Positions 37,004-45,044 of a stretch of 64,000 nt of DNA are shown one piece after another (the first letter of the stretch is position 1; every line of letters starts with the position of its first letter). The DNA lies in contig NZ_CP027805.1 of assembly GCF_003072625.1 (NCBI RefSeq), positions 1,300,001-1,364,000 on the forward strand, written 5' to 3'. Position numbers and translations under genes: made by a program. The notes under the pieces were generated by a model that worked only from the letters and a program-made list of their open reading frames with translations, had not been told where the DNA came from and made no database searches. The DNA is from Limosilactobacillus reuteri. GTDB taxonomy: Bacteria; Bacillota; Bacilli; Lactobacillales; Lactobacillaceae.

Positions 37004-37049
37004 CTTTACTTCCTTACTATTAATTTTTCACATGATTAGATTTTTAAAA

Positions 37050-38028
37050 CGCCGTTTGTAAAATTAAGTTAGAAAAATAGAAAAGCCATTTGTGGTAGAC
37101 TTTTGAATACCCCTAAACAAAAGAAAGGAAACCACAAATGACTTACACCCATCTTACCACAAACGAGCTGACAATCATCGCCCATTCTTTCGTGCAAAAG
37201 CTTAAAGCGTACCGAGTGGCCCAAATGATCAACCGTTGCGCCGAAACCGTACTCAGTTGTCACTGGCTGAACTCACTTATATCAACGACAAAATTGCCCA
37301 GGGGTGGACGCCTGATACCATTATTGGGCGCGCTGAGCGCCCAATTAGTTGTAACCGGCGAACTCTTTACCGGATGTTTGAACGTGGCCAGTTCGGCTTC
37401 GATGTCCGTTCCTTGCCGATGCGAGGTAAGCGGCACCCGAATGGCTATGTCGAGCGCCGCGGGAAGGCTGGCCAATTGGGGCGAAGTATTCACGAGCGTG
37501 CCAAGGACTTTCCGCACTATGCCACTGAATTTGGGCACCTTGAAGCTGATACCGTCCAAGGCAAAAAGCACCAAGGGGCGGTAATGACCCTGACCGAACG
37601 CCAATCGAAGGTCGAAATTGTACTCAATGTGCACGAAAAGACGGCTGATGCGATTAACCAACACTTAAGTCAGTGGCTTCGGAAATTCCCGCGGTACTTC
37701 TTCAAATCGATTACCTTTGACAACGGAAAAGAATTCGCCGGCTGGCGCGAGATTGCCAATCAATTTGACCTTCACACTTACTTTGCCGAGGTTGGTGCTC
37801 CCAATCAACGAGGGCTGAACGAAAACAACAACGGTCTTTTACGCCGGGATGGCTTAACGAAACAGCTAGATTTCCGCAATCTTCCTGATGAATTGGTAAC
37901 CCAACTGATGAGTAAGCGAAATAACCTGCCCCGTAAATCACTAGGCTATCGAACTCCATATGAAGTATTCATGTCTTACGTCACTGATGAGCAACTATTT
38001 TCTTTCTAACTTAAATTGACATTTCGGG
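37050..38028 (+). mobile_element. IS30-type element, copy B
   Basis: The ends are CGCCGTTTGT and GACATTTCGGG, the same as copy A but in inverted orientation relative to it. A 3-bp duplication AAA flanks it (37047-37049 and 38029-38031). It lacks copy A's 12-bp duplication and 11-bp deletion, so it is closer to the parent, yet it shares the frame defect near the 5' end of the transposase gene. Confidence 0.88.
37138..38009 (+). pseudogene. IS30-type transposase, copy B, frame break after the N-terminal domain
   Basis: The first 36 codons (THLTTNELTIIAHSF to MINRCAE) are in one frame; the rest, from RTQLSLAELTYINDK through the DDE core (HLEADTVQG, TFDNGKEFAGW, NQRGLNENNNG) to QLFSF, is in the -1 frame and is open from a TTG at 37236. 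Compared with the intact IS30 protein at 8534, about 25-35 residues between the helix-turn-helix and the RTQLS segment are missing, so an internal deletion with frame change is more likely than a single base loss. A C-terminal 257-residue protein could still be made. Confidence 0.8.
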
Positions 38029-38130
38029 AAATTTAATCACATCTCTATTCTTATTATAATCGCTAACAATGTAGATGTGATAACTTTTACCACGATAAGT
38101 TAAATCTAGGAACCACCAAATATTATAAAA
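38029..38130 (-). pseudogene. Short 3' gene remnant interrupted by IS copy B
   Basis: Thirty-four codons read NIWWFLDLTYRGKSYHIYI and on to NRDVIKF, closed upstream by TAA at 38131-38133. Removing the IS and one AAA puts a stop directly after the final Phe, so the insertion hit the stop codon of an older, already truncated gene. The pattern of short beta strands suggests the end of a small secreted or YxeA-like protein, but I cannot name it. Confidence 0.35.
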
Positions 38131-38200
38131 TTAGGTGTGTCATTCCACAATATTTTGTAGTAAGATATTTTTTGTGACAAAAAAGTAAAGAGGGGCCATT

Positions 38201-38833
38201 ATGGTGATTATTACAGCAGGGATGATTGGTGTCGGTAAAACAACTTTAACTGGGAAGATTGCCGAACACTTACATACAAAAGCATTTTTTGAACCAGTCG
38301 GAGAAAATCCAGTTTTACCACTGTATTATAAAAATCCAAAACAGTACGGCTTTTTACTCCAAATTTATTTTTTAAACAAGCGTTTCTCAATGATTAAACA
38401 AGCACTTACTGATGATAATAACGTGCTTGACCGTTCTATTTACGAAGATGCCTTGTTTACGCGAGAAAATAACGCCGAGGGGAACATCACTGATACTGAA
38501 TTAGAAGTATACTTAAAGCTTCTCGATAATATGATGAGCGACCTCCAACAGTTACCTAAGCGCGCACCAGATTTAATGGTTTATTCTGAAACGGATTTTG
38601 AAACCATCTTATACCGAATCAAAAAGCGCGGGCGAGATTACGAGCAAATTGATACTAATCCAGAGTTAAAGGATTACTATTACAAGATGTGGAGTGCCTA
38701 CAAGCAATGGTATAAGGATTACGATGCTAGTCCAAAAATGAAAATTGATTTAGAGCGTTATGATCTTGAAAATCCTAAGAACGTTGATGCAGTCTTAGCA
38801 ATGATCGATGAGCGCTTAAAGTCATTACGATAA
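38201..38833 (+). CDS. Deoxynucleoside kinase (dAK/dGK type)
   Basis: The enzyme phosphorylates deoxyadenosine, deoxyguanosine or deoxycytidine for nucleotide salvage, important in lactobacilli. The P-loop is GMIGVGKTTL at residues 7-16, the DRS motif is VLDRSIYEDALF, and the LID is KKRGRDYEQ. The 210 residues match the family. AGAGGGG precedes the ATG. The usual second paralogue is absent, so this is a single kinase gene here. Confidence 0.92.
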   Translation: MVIITAGMIGVGKTTLTGKIAEHLHTKAFFEPVGENPVLPLYYKNPKQYGFLLQIYFLNKRFSMIKQALTDDNNVLDRSIYEDALFTRENNAEGNITDTELEVYLKLLDNMMSDLQQLPKRAPDLMVYSETDFETILYRIKKRGRDYEQIDTNPELKDYYYKMWSAYKQWYKDYDASPKMKIDLERYDLENPKNVDAVLAMIDERLKSLR

Positions 38834-38842
38834 ATAATTGAT

Positions 38843-38886
38843 AAGAGCATGATTAGGGGTCTACCTTTTAATCATGCTCTTTCTTT
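38843..38886. terminator. Bidirectional intrinsic terminator
   Basis: AAGAGCATGATTA pairs with TAATCATGCTCTT, followed by T residues on the + side. The stop codon of the glucosaminidase gene lies inside one arm. Confidence 0.85.
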
Positions 38887-39909
38887 TTCTTTCAACAAAC
38901 GACGAAACATTTCAATCATTCCTGCTGTCCCTACTCCACCAAGCAAGGGAACATATGAAGGGATACTAACATCGTTCTTTCGCGCTTGAACGGGATGTTT
39001 GTCAACGATCGGCATCGCCTCACTCTCCTCTTTCCTGTCTGTCATTGGAATAGGATTAGCCCGCTCATTGTTGGTATTAACTTGATCATCGTATTTAGTA
39101 AGTTGATAAGTATCAATTAGCTGGTTTAGCTTCCGATCATACTCAGGATCTGTTGCATATCGTCCGCGAAGTGCCCGCGTAGCTTCACGATAATTTTTGG
39201 TATTTTGACGGTGAACTCCTTGATAAAGTGGAGCTTCTAATGTTTGCGCATAATCTCTCAATGCTTCATATTCACTTGCATACTGCCGAAAATTGCTAAC
39301 GACCTGAAACTTATGTCCTTGATCATCATATTCCGTTGTGGGTTGAGCAACTGTTTGCCGGGCAAAATAACCCTTAACCCCAAAAAGATTATTATTAGGC
39401 GCCTTTCCTAATGTACTGCATCCCCAGTCGCTCTCTAAGGCCGCTTGCGCAATAATGATTGATGGATACAAGTCATATTCCCGACCAATTTGTTGAGCAG
39501 CAGGGGCTATTCGATTAATAAACTTTGCTTGGATTGCAGATGGTTGTTGAGGTTGGTAAACTTGCTTATCTTCTTCTAGTAGCCGCCTTTGTTCAGCAGA
39601 AGCTTCAGTTGAAGATTGAATTGTTTCATGATCAAGCTCTTCTTTCGCACCTGCCAAAGTACTATTTTGCGCCCTTTCCTTTGCTTGAGCGGCATTCTCA
39701 TATTCCATTAAATAAGCATCGATATATTCTTCGTCATGGTTAATTAAGGATTCTTCATCAATCGGCTTTGCCCGTTTCACGTCTTCATTTGCATCAAATT
39801 GTGCTTGTTGAATAGCGTCTGCTTTAATCGGTTGCCCACTAAGACTCGTTAAAACAATTAATGTACTTGTAATGACACGGCGGTTTAACACAATAAAACA
39901 CTCCTTCAT
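38872..39909 (-). CDS. Exported glucosaminidase (GH73-type autolysin)
   Basis: The 345 residues begin with a short basic segment and a hydrophobic signal (RRVITSTLIVLTSLSG), then a charged Glu/Gln-rich region (40-120), then the glucosaminidase domain (about 125-265) with IIIAQAALESDWGCSTLGKAPNNNLFGVKG, which holds the catalytic Glu, and YATDPEYDRKLNQLI. The C-terminus has a short hydrophobic segment (PSYVPLLGGVGTAGMI) and a basic tail (RRLLKEKERA), suggesting attachment to the membrane rather than to the wall. No wall-binding repeats such as LysM or SH3b are seen. It cleaves N-acetylglucosaminyl bonds in peptidoglycan. Confidence 0.87.
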   Translation of the reverse strand: MKECFIVLNRRVITSTLIVLTSLSGQPIKADAIQQAQFDANEDVKRAKPIDEESLINHDEEYIDAYLMEYENAAQAKERAQNSTLAGAKEELDHETIQSSTEASAEQRRLLEEDKQVYQPQQPSAIQAKFINRIAPAAQQIGREYDLYPSIIIAQAALESDWGCSTLGKAPNNNLFGVKGYFARQTVAQPTTEYDDQGHKFQVVSNFRQYASEYEALRDYAQTLEAPLYQGVHRQNTKNYREATRALRGRYATDPEYDRKLNQLIDTYQLTKYDDQVNTNNERANPIPMTDRKEESEAMPIVDKHPVQARKNDVSIPSYVPLLGGVGTAGMIEMFRRLLKEKERA

Positions 39910-39962
39910 AATGTCCTATAGTATATATACGTGAAAATTATGAATTTGCATTTTTAAAACTA

Positions 39963-39994
39963 AAAAAGACTAGAAGGAAATTCCCCTAGTCTTT
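39963..39994 (-). terminator. Intrinsic terminator of the uspA gene
   Basis: On the minus strand AAAGACTAGGGGAA pairs with TTCCTTCTAGTCTTTTTT, with a T run. Confidence 0.85.
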
Positions 39995-39999
39995 ATGCT

Positions 40000-40497
40000 T
40001 TACATTTCAGGATATGTCGTTTCCTTGATATCCAACTTTTGATTCTTCAAGTTTGTCTTAACAACGGTAACGTCACATGGTGCTTCACGAATAGTATAAG
40101 CAGCAGTTGAACCGACAAGTAGCCGTCCGACAACATTTAATCCGGTTGCGCCAATAATGATTAAATCAATATCATTTTCTTTAGGATAACGTTCTGCAAG
40201 TTCAACCTTAGCGTTACCAACCTTTACATCAGTTTCAACAGCTTTTATTCCAGCGGCTTCTGCTTTTTTCTTGTAGTCAGCTAATTTCTTTTGCATCGTT
40301 TCGATTGCTGAATCATAAATGCTATGACTAACAAAGCCGTATCCACCAGGACCAGTGCTTGGGTAGCGTTCACCATTGATAATACTTAATAAGTACAATT
40401 TAGCATCATTGGTCTTAGCAGTGTCAACCGCTTTTTCAAAAGCCATATCCGCTTGCTTTGAACCATCAACACCAACAAGAATATTTTGATAACTCAT
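40000..40497 (-). CDS. Universal stress protein (UspA family)
   Basis: GGAGGTG lies 8 bases before the ATG at 40497, so I start at MSYQNILVGVDGS; the frame is open 15 bases more. The 165 residues have the alpha/beta UspA fold, and the ATP-binding pattern G-x2-G-x9-GS is visible in GATGLNVVGRLLVGST. Such proteins help survive starvation and acid stress by an uncertain mechanism. It reads towards the glucosaminidase gene on the same strand and has its own terminator. Confidence 0.9.
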   Translation of the reverse strand: MSYQNILVGVDGSKQADMAFEKAVDTAKTNDAKLYLLSIINGERYPSTGPGGYGFVSHSIYDSAIETMQKKLADYKKKAEAAGIKAVETDVKVGNAKVELAERYPKENDIDLIIIGATGLNVVGRLLVGSTAAYTIREAPCDVTVVKTNLKNQKLDIKETTYPEM

Positions 40498-40537
40498 TCT
40501 TGACACCTCCATTTTGTATCCTTATTTTAGCACAAAA

Positions 40538-41941
40538 TTAATCAGTAACGAGATTATTAATTGCTTCCATGTAAATCGCCATCGATGTAATTAAATCATT
40601 AACAGGTTGATACTCATTAGCCTGATGCATTGTATTTGGCGTATGTGGCATTAAAGCACCAAAGGCAACGCCCCGCTTCATCAAACGACCGTAAGTTCCA
40701 CCACCAACGACTTCTGGTTTTGCGTCTGTATCTCCAGTTTGGTCAATATAAGCTTGCATCAATGTCTTAACGATTGGATCATCTGGATCAACATAATGTG
40801 GAGCTTGAGATGGACCTTGTGTAACTTTAATTTGTAATTTATCGGCAATCGCCTTTACAGTATCCTCTAGCTTATCTGGTGTCACGCCTTTAGGGAAGCG
40901 GAAGTTCATGTCAATGTGACCACCCTTGTCCGCATCGAAGTTTAAAATTCCGGCGTTCATAGTTAATTCACCCATTACCGGATCAGTGTAAGCACCATTA
41001 AAGCCATCCATCCGCGTATCTAAATGAAGATAGTCCGCTAAGAATTCAATGAAGCTCTTTGCGCCCCCACCAAAATCATACCGATTTAAGAACTTTGCAA
41101 GGTAGGTTGCCGCATTGATTCCCCTTTCTGGTTCCATTCCATGCGCAGCTTTTCCAATGACAGTAATCTTAAGCCCCTTATCTGTTGATTCAATATTACC
41201 TTCAATCGGATTTTCTTCAATAAAGTGGCCAAAATCATTAGTAACTTCTTGAGGGTTATCCGTCCGCATGAGGGCAACTGCTTCCCGCGGTACCATGTTG
41301 AAACGTAAGCCAGATTCAAAACTAACTAGTTGTGTTGAGGCATCCCCATTGCCAGCAGGGACATCAAGCAAGAGTGATACTTGCCCCTTTTCACCGTTAA
41401 TTACTGGGAATTCCGCATCTGGTGAAAAACCAAATGTTGGGGCTGGTTCAACTTCAAAGTAACGATGCATTCCAGTCCAGTTACTTTCTTCATCAGTTCC
41501 AACAATAAAACGAACTTTCTTATTAAACTTTACGCCTTGATCTTTCAAATACTTTAAGGCATAGTAAGCGGCCATTCCAGGTCCCTTATCATCAGAAGCA
41601 CCACGACCATATAAGTTACCATCCTTGATAACTGGGTCAAATGGATCCGTATCCCAACCCTTACCAGCAGGCATCACATCAAGATGGGCTAAAATAGCAA
41701 GTGTTTCATCGCCTTCACCCCATTCAGCATACCCAACAAGGTTATCAATGTTCTTTACTTTAAAACCGTCTTGTTCTGCCATCTCTAAAAATGCTTTTAG
41801 CGCTTGCGCAGGACGAGGGCCAAGCGGGTATTCATCTGTGGCCGCCGAATCATCACGGACACTAGGGATCTTCATTAATGCTACGAGATCATTTAAATAG
41901 TTTTCTTTTTGCGCCTCTGCGGCTTTCATCCAATCAGTCAA
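40538..41941 (-). CDS. pepV: Dipeptidase PepV
   Basis: PepV hydrolyses dipeptides inside the cell and belongs to the M20 zinc-peptidase group. GGAGGG sits 7 bases before the TTG at 41941, so the protein probably begins M(TTG)TDWMKAAEAQ. The metal-binding motifs are AILAHLDVMPAG and GRGASDDKGPG, followed by IVGTDEESNWTG and the C-terminal HTPNTMHQANEY. The length of 467 residues is right for Lactobacillus PepV. It provides amino acids from imported peptides. Confidence 0.94.
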   Translation of the reverse strand: MTDWMKAAEAQKENYLNDLVALMKIPSVRDDSAATDEYPLGPRPAQALKAFLEMAEQDGFKVKNIDNLVGYAEWGEGDETLAILAHLDVMPAGKGWDTDPFDPVIKDGNLYGRGASDDKGPGMAAYYALKYLKDQGVKFNKKVRFIVGTDEESNWTGMHRYFEVEPAPTFGFSPDAEFPVINGEKGQVSLLLDVPAGNGDASTQLVSFESGLRFNMVPREAVALMRTDNPQEVTNDFGHFIEENPIEGNIESTDKGLKITVIGKAAHGMEPERGINAATYLAKFLNRYDFGGGAKSFIEFLADYLHLDTRMDGFNGAYTDPVMGELTMNAGILNFDADKGGHIDMNFRFPKGVTPDKLEDTVKAIADKLQIKVTQGPSQAPHYVDPDDPIVKTLMQAYIDQTGDTDAKPEVVGGGTYGRLMKRGVAFGALMPHTPNTMHQANEYQPVNDLITSMAIYMEAINNLVTD

Positions 41942-42029
41942 GATTAATCCCTCCAAAATATTCTACTTTGACTAATTTTAATGATACCATTAAATTGTCT
42001 ATTAAATAAAATAATAAGGAGTCTTAACT

Positions 42030-42890
42030 GTGAAAAAACTTACTGACCAAATCTTAAAGGATGTTATTACTCCCCGTCCTGAAGACAGTTTCAAAGGGAC
42101 TTTTGGTAAAGTTACTCTTATCGGCGGCAATCGTAATTTTGGTGGCGCAATCATCATGGCATCAACCGCGGCCGTCTGTGCTGGTGCCGGACTTGTAACA
42201 ACTGCCACTGATGAAATCAACGCTAGTGCCCTCCATGCGCAGTTGCCAGAAGCAATGTTCGCTAATTTTACTGATGATGCCCTAGTCGGTGACCTTACCC
42301 AAGCTGCTACCAGTGTGGTCGTTGGGCCAGGACTCGGAAATGATGAAACAAGTTTACGAATTTTGAAGAATGTTTTTGCTCATACAACCGAGAAACAAAA
42401 TGTGATCATTGATGGGTCGGCAATTACTCTTATGGCGATGGAAAAGCTTGAACAGCCACAAGGAAATATCATTTATACTCCACATGAAATGGAATGGCAA
42501 CGACTCTCTGGAATTAAGATTGGAGAGCAAACTGAAGATAAGAACAAGGTAGCTCAAGCAAAACTTGGTGCTACCGTTGTCTTAAAGAAGCACCACACAG
42601 AAATTTATACTGATGACCAAGTATATCAATTGCCAATCGGTACCCCCGCCCAAGCAGTTGGTGGAATGGGTGACACTCTTGCTGGAATGGTTGGGGGCTT
42701 CACCGCTGAATTTAATGATAAGGAAGATAAGGCCGTCCTCGCTGCCGTTTATGCGCACAGTGCGATTGCGGAAAAGATTGCTGAAAGTCAGTATATCGTC
42801 CTCCCTCACCAGATTAGCCGTGCTCTTCCAACTTTCATGAAAAAGATGGAGGGGATGAACGAAGACCACCATATTGGATTTTTGAATTAA
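42030..42890 (+). CDS. nnrD: NAD(P)H-hydrate dehydratase
   Basis: This enzyme repairs damaged NADHX/NADPHX using ADP or ATP. The gene begins with GTG, with AAGGAG 11 bases upstream. The ribokinase-like fold has KVTLIGGNRNFGGAI near the start, the long Ala/Gly helix, VVVGPGLG, IIYTPHEMEWQRLSG, and the catalytic GGMGDTLAGM near residue 213. The 286 residues fit the dehydratase alone; the epimerase half, fused in many bacteria, is absent. Confidence 0.94.
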   Translation: MKKLTDQILKDVITPRPEDSFKGTFGKVTLIGGNRNFGGAIIMASTAAVCAGAGLVTTATDEINASALHAQLPEAMFANFTDDALVGDLTQAATSVVVGPGLGNDETSLRILKNVFAHTTEKQNVIIDGSAITLMAMEKLEQPQGNIIYTPHEMEWQRLSGIKIGEQTEDKNKVAQAKLGATVVLKKHHTEIYTDDQVYQLPIGTPAQAVGGMGDTLAGMVGGFTAEFNDKEDKAVLAAVYAHSAIAEKIAESQYIVLPHQISRALPTFMKKMEGMNEDHHIGFLN

Positions 42891-42906
42891 GAAATTTGAG
42901 AACATT

Positions 42907-42945
42907 AAAAAGGTTCAGAGCAAAATCTCACTCTGAACCTTTTTG
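42907..42945. terminator. Bidirectional intrinsic terminator
   Basis: AAAAAGGTTCAGAG pairs with CTCTGAACCTTTTT, separating convergent nnrD and the flippase gene. Confidence 0.9.
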
Positions 42946-42954
42946 TGTGCATTG

Positions 42955-44604
42955 TTATTTAATGTGTAAAATCGTTCGTAATCTTGCTACTCGTGGTCCC
43001 AATAGCTGGTCAGCTAATCGTGACTTTAAGCAGAGATAGAGATAAATTCCTGCTCCGACTATTACTCCTGGAATCAAGGAGAAGAAAGCCGTGTAGCGCC
43101 CATATGGACTAACAAAGTGGCCAATGATTGACATTACAATCTTTGTCCCAGCAAACATCACTAAGGAGTAAGCTAAAATCTGGTTAGTTGGCAGGGCCAT
43201 CTTATCAAAACGGAGGTGGAATTCCATATTAAAGGAATGCAAGATCAAATAGTTGATCACAAACATTGATATTCCTGTTGAAACTAATGATCCCAATCCT
43301 TCAAAAATCCAAATACATGGGAATTGGAGGATAAATTTAATTACGATTCCAATGGCTAAGAACATCATCATTTTCTTATTCTCAGAAATCCCCTGCATCA
43401 TTGCTGCGGCTACAGTATACAAGCCCAACATGATCGAAATATAAGCCGCAAATTGCAGTACTACGACCCCTGCTGCATCATAACGGTAAAAGACGGTGTA
43501 GATTTGCTGAGCAACCGCGGATAATCCAAGGGCAGCCGGGATCATCACAAAATAGAATAACAAGAGAACATTTTGAATCTGTTTTCGCATATCCTCTTGA
43601 TCGTTCTGAGCCCGGGCTGTCGCAAGCAACGGAATAACTGTTGCGGCTAATGCAGAAGCCAATGAAATAACAATCATGTAAAGCTTATTGGCATTGAACG
43701 CAAATAAAGCATAAGTAACATCCATCTGATACTTAGTGAAGTGACCGACTAATGGCATCATCCGCTTAAAAGTATATTGATCAATTAATTGAAAAATCGT
43801 TACCCCTGATTCAATAATGATGAACGGGATTGATTGATAAATAATCTTAAAAATTAATGTTTGGGTTGAAACTTCAGTGTTTTCTTCACCTTGTGCCACC
43901 AAGTCATTCATTTCACGTTGATGACGCATCCAGGCAATTCCCAAGACAATCACTGCACCAATTGCCCCAATAAAGGCTGCAAAGGTTGATTGGGAAACGG
44001 CACTAACCCAATTGCCATTTTGAATCTTCATAATGAAATAAGTGGCCGCCAACATATAAATAACCCGGAAAAGCTGTTCAACAAATTGTGAAATTGCTGA
44101 TGGTGCCATCCAGTTATATCCTTGTAAAAAGCCTCGGGTAATCGACATCCCCGGAATAATTAAAATAGCCCAAGCTAACGAGCGGATAACGGGAATCATA
44201 TTTGGATCTCCATTATCCATTAAACGAGCTCCAAACATCATCACCGTTGTACAAATTACACCCATTGCCATTGCAACGTACATTCCAGAATGATACAGTC
44301 GGCGACTAACGCCATACTGGTTTATTCCGTTATAATGCGCAACCATTTTAGAAATTGCAGAAGGAATCCCCGCCGTTGCAATCACTAAAAACATATTATA
44401 AATATTATACCCCTGAGCATATAAGGCATTCGCTTCGTTACTGTAAGCTCCTAACCATGTAACCCACGGAATAATATACAGCGCCCCTAAGATCCGCGAA
44501 GTAATACTACCAGCTGTCATCCAAGCTGATCCTGTAATCATCTTTGTTCGCGAATCTTTTTTTACTGCGGTGCTGCTCAAATCATTTACTTTATTTTCTT
44601 CCAT
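42955..44604 (-). CDS. Lipid flippase of the MOP family (YtgP/SpoVB-like)
   Basis: I choose the ATG at 44604 (MEENKVNDL) since the in-frame TTG at 44616 has no spacing from the ribosome site. About 549 residues carry fourteen hydrophobic segments. The start of the first (MITGSAWMTAGSITSRILGALYIIPW) and the GYNIYNMFLVIATAGIPSAISKMV segment are typical of the polysaccharide transport/MurJ-like group, which moves undecaprenyl-linked sugars, possibly lipid II, across the membrane. It is monocistronic. Confidence 0.87.
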   Translation of the reverse strand: MEENKVNDLSSTAVKKDSRTKMITGSAWMTAGSITSRILGALYIIPWVTWLGAYSNEANALYAQGYNIYNMFLVIATAGIPSAISKMVAHYNGINQYGVSRRLYHSGMYVAMAMGVICTTVMMFGARLMDNGDPNMIPVIRSLAWAILIIPGMSITRGFLQGYNWMAPSAISQFVEQLFRVIYMLAATYFIMKIQNGNWVSAVSQSTFAAFIGAIGAVIVLGIAWMRHQREMNDLVAQGEENTEVSTQTLIFKIIYQSIPFIIIESGVTIFQLIDQYTFKRMMPLVGHFTKYQMDVTYALFAFNANKLYMIVISLASALAATVIPLLATARAQNDQEDMRKQIQNVLLLFYFVMIPAALGLSAVAQQIYTVFYRYDAAGVVVLQFAAYISIMLGLYTVAAAMMQGISENKKMMMFLAIGIVIKFILQFPCIWIFEGLGSLVSTGISMFVINYLILHSFNMEFHLRFDKMALPTNQILAYSLVMFAGTKIVMSIIGHFVSPYGRYTAFFSLIPGVIVGAGIYLYLCLKSRLADQLLGPRVARLRTILHIK

Positions 44605-44718
44605 GATTTGTTGCAATCCTACCTTTTTTATTTTAATCGAGTTTACACAATCTTAATCATTTTATCGTGAATAAAAAGCTGGTGCAATTCGATTTACCGT
44701 TTTTAATATTTCTTTAAC

Positions 44719-44982
44719 CTAGTATTGTTCCAAATCGACAGTTACCATTTTAATGATTAGATTTGGATGTTGTTGCTTTAACGCCTCTAATGAGCTTACG
44801 GCTGGGGCATCTTCAAAGTGGCCGAGTTTATCATTAAGGGTAATCGCTAAGCCCAATTTAGCAAAATCCATCGCCTCATCCATTGTTTTCCCCCGAGTAA
44901 ATGCTTCTGGCAAATCTGGAAAATCAACTTGAATTTCATTATCTTTCGGGGTAAAAATTGCTGGATAACTTACTATTTCCAT
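44719..44982 (-). CDS. HicB-family protein without a HicA partner
   Basis: I start at the ATG at 44982, preceded by TGAGGAG. The 87 residues have the HicB partial RNase H fold: YPAIFTPKDNEIQVDFPDLPEAFTRGKTMDEAMDFAKLGLAI. HicB usually neutralises the small toxin HicA encoded next to it. No HicA-like gene (an 60-80-residue, Gly-His-containing dsRBD fold) is seen on either side, where leuS and the flippase lie. It may be a solitary regulator. There is no obvious C-terminal DNA-binding domain. Confidence 0.8.
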   Translation of the reverse strand: MEIVSYPAIFTPKDNEIQVDFPDLPEAFTRGKTMDEAMDFAKLGLAITLNDKLGHFEDAPAVSSLEALKQQHPNLIIKMVTVDLEQY

Positions 44983-45000
44983 AACTGATCTCCTCAAATA

Positions 45001-45038
45001 AAAAGAAGCAGGAAAACATAGATTCCCTGCCCTTTATT
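45001..45038 (-). terminator. Intrinsic terminator of leuS
   Basis: On the minus strand AAGGGCAGGGAATC pairs with TTTTCCTGCTTCTTTTT, with a T run right after the leuS stop. Confidence 0.8.
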
Positions 45039-45044
45039 AATTTA

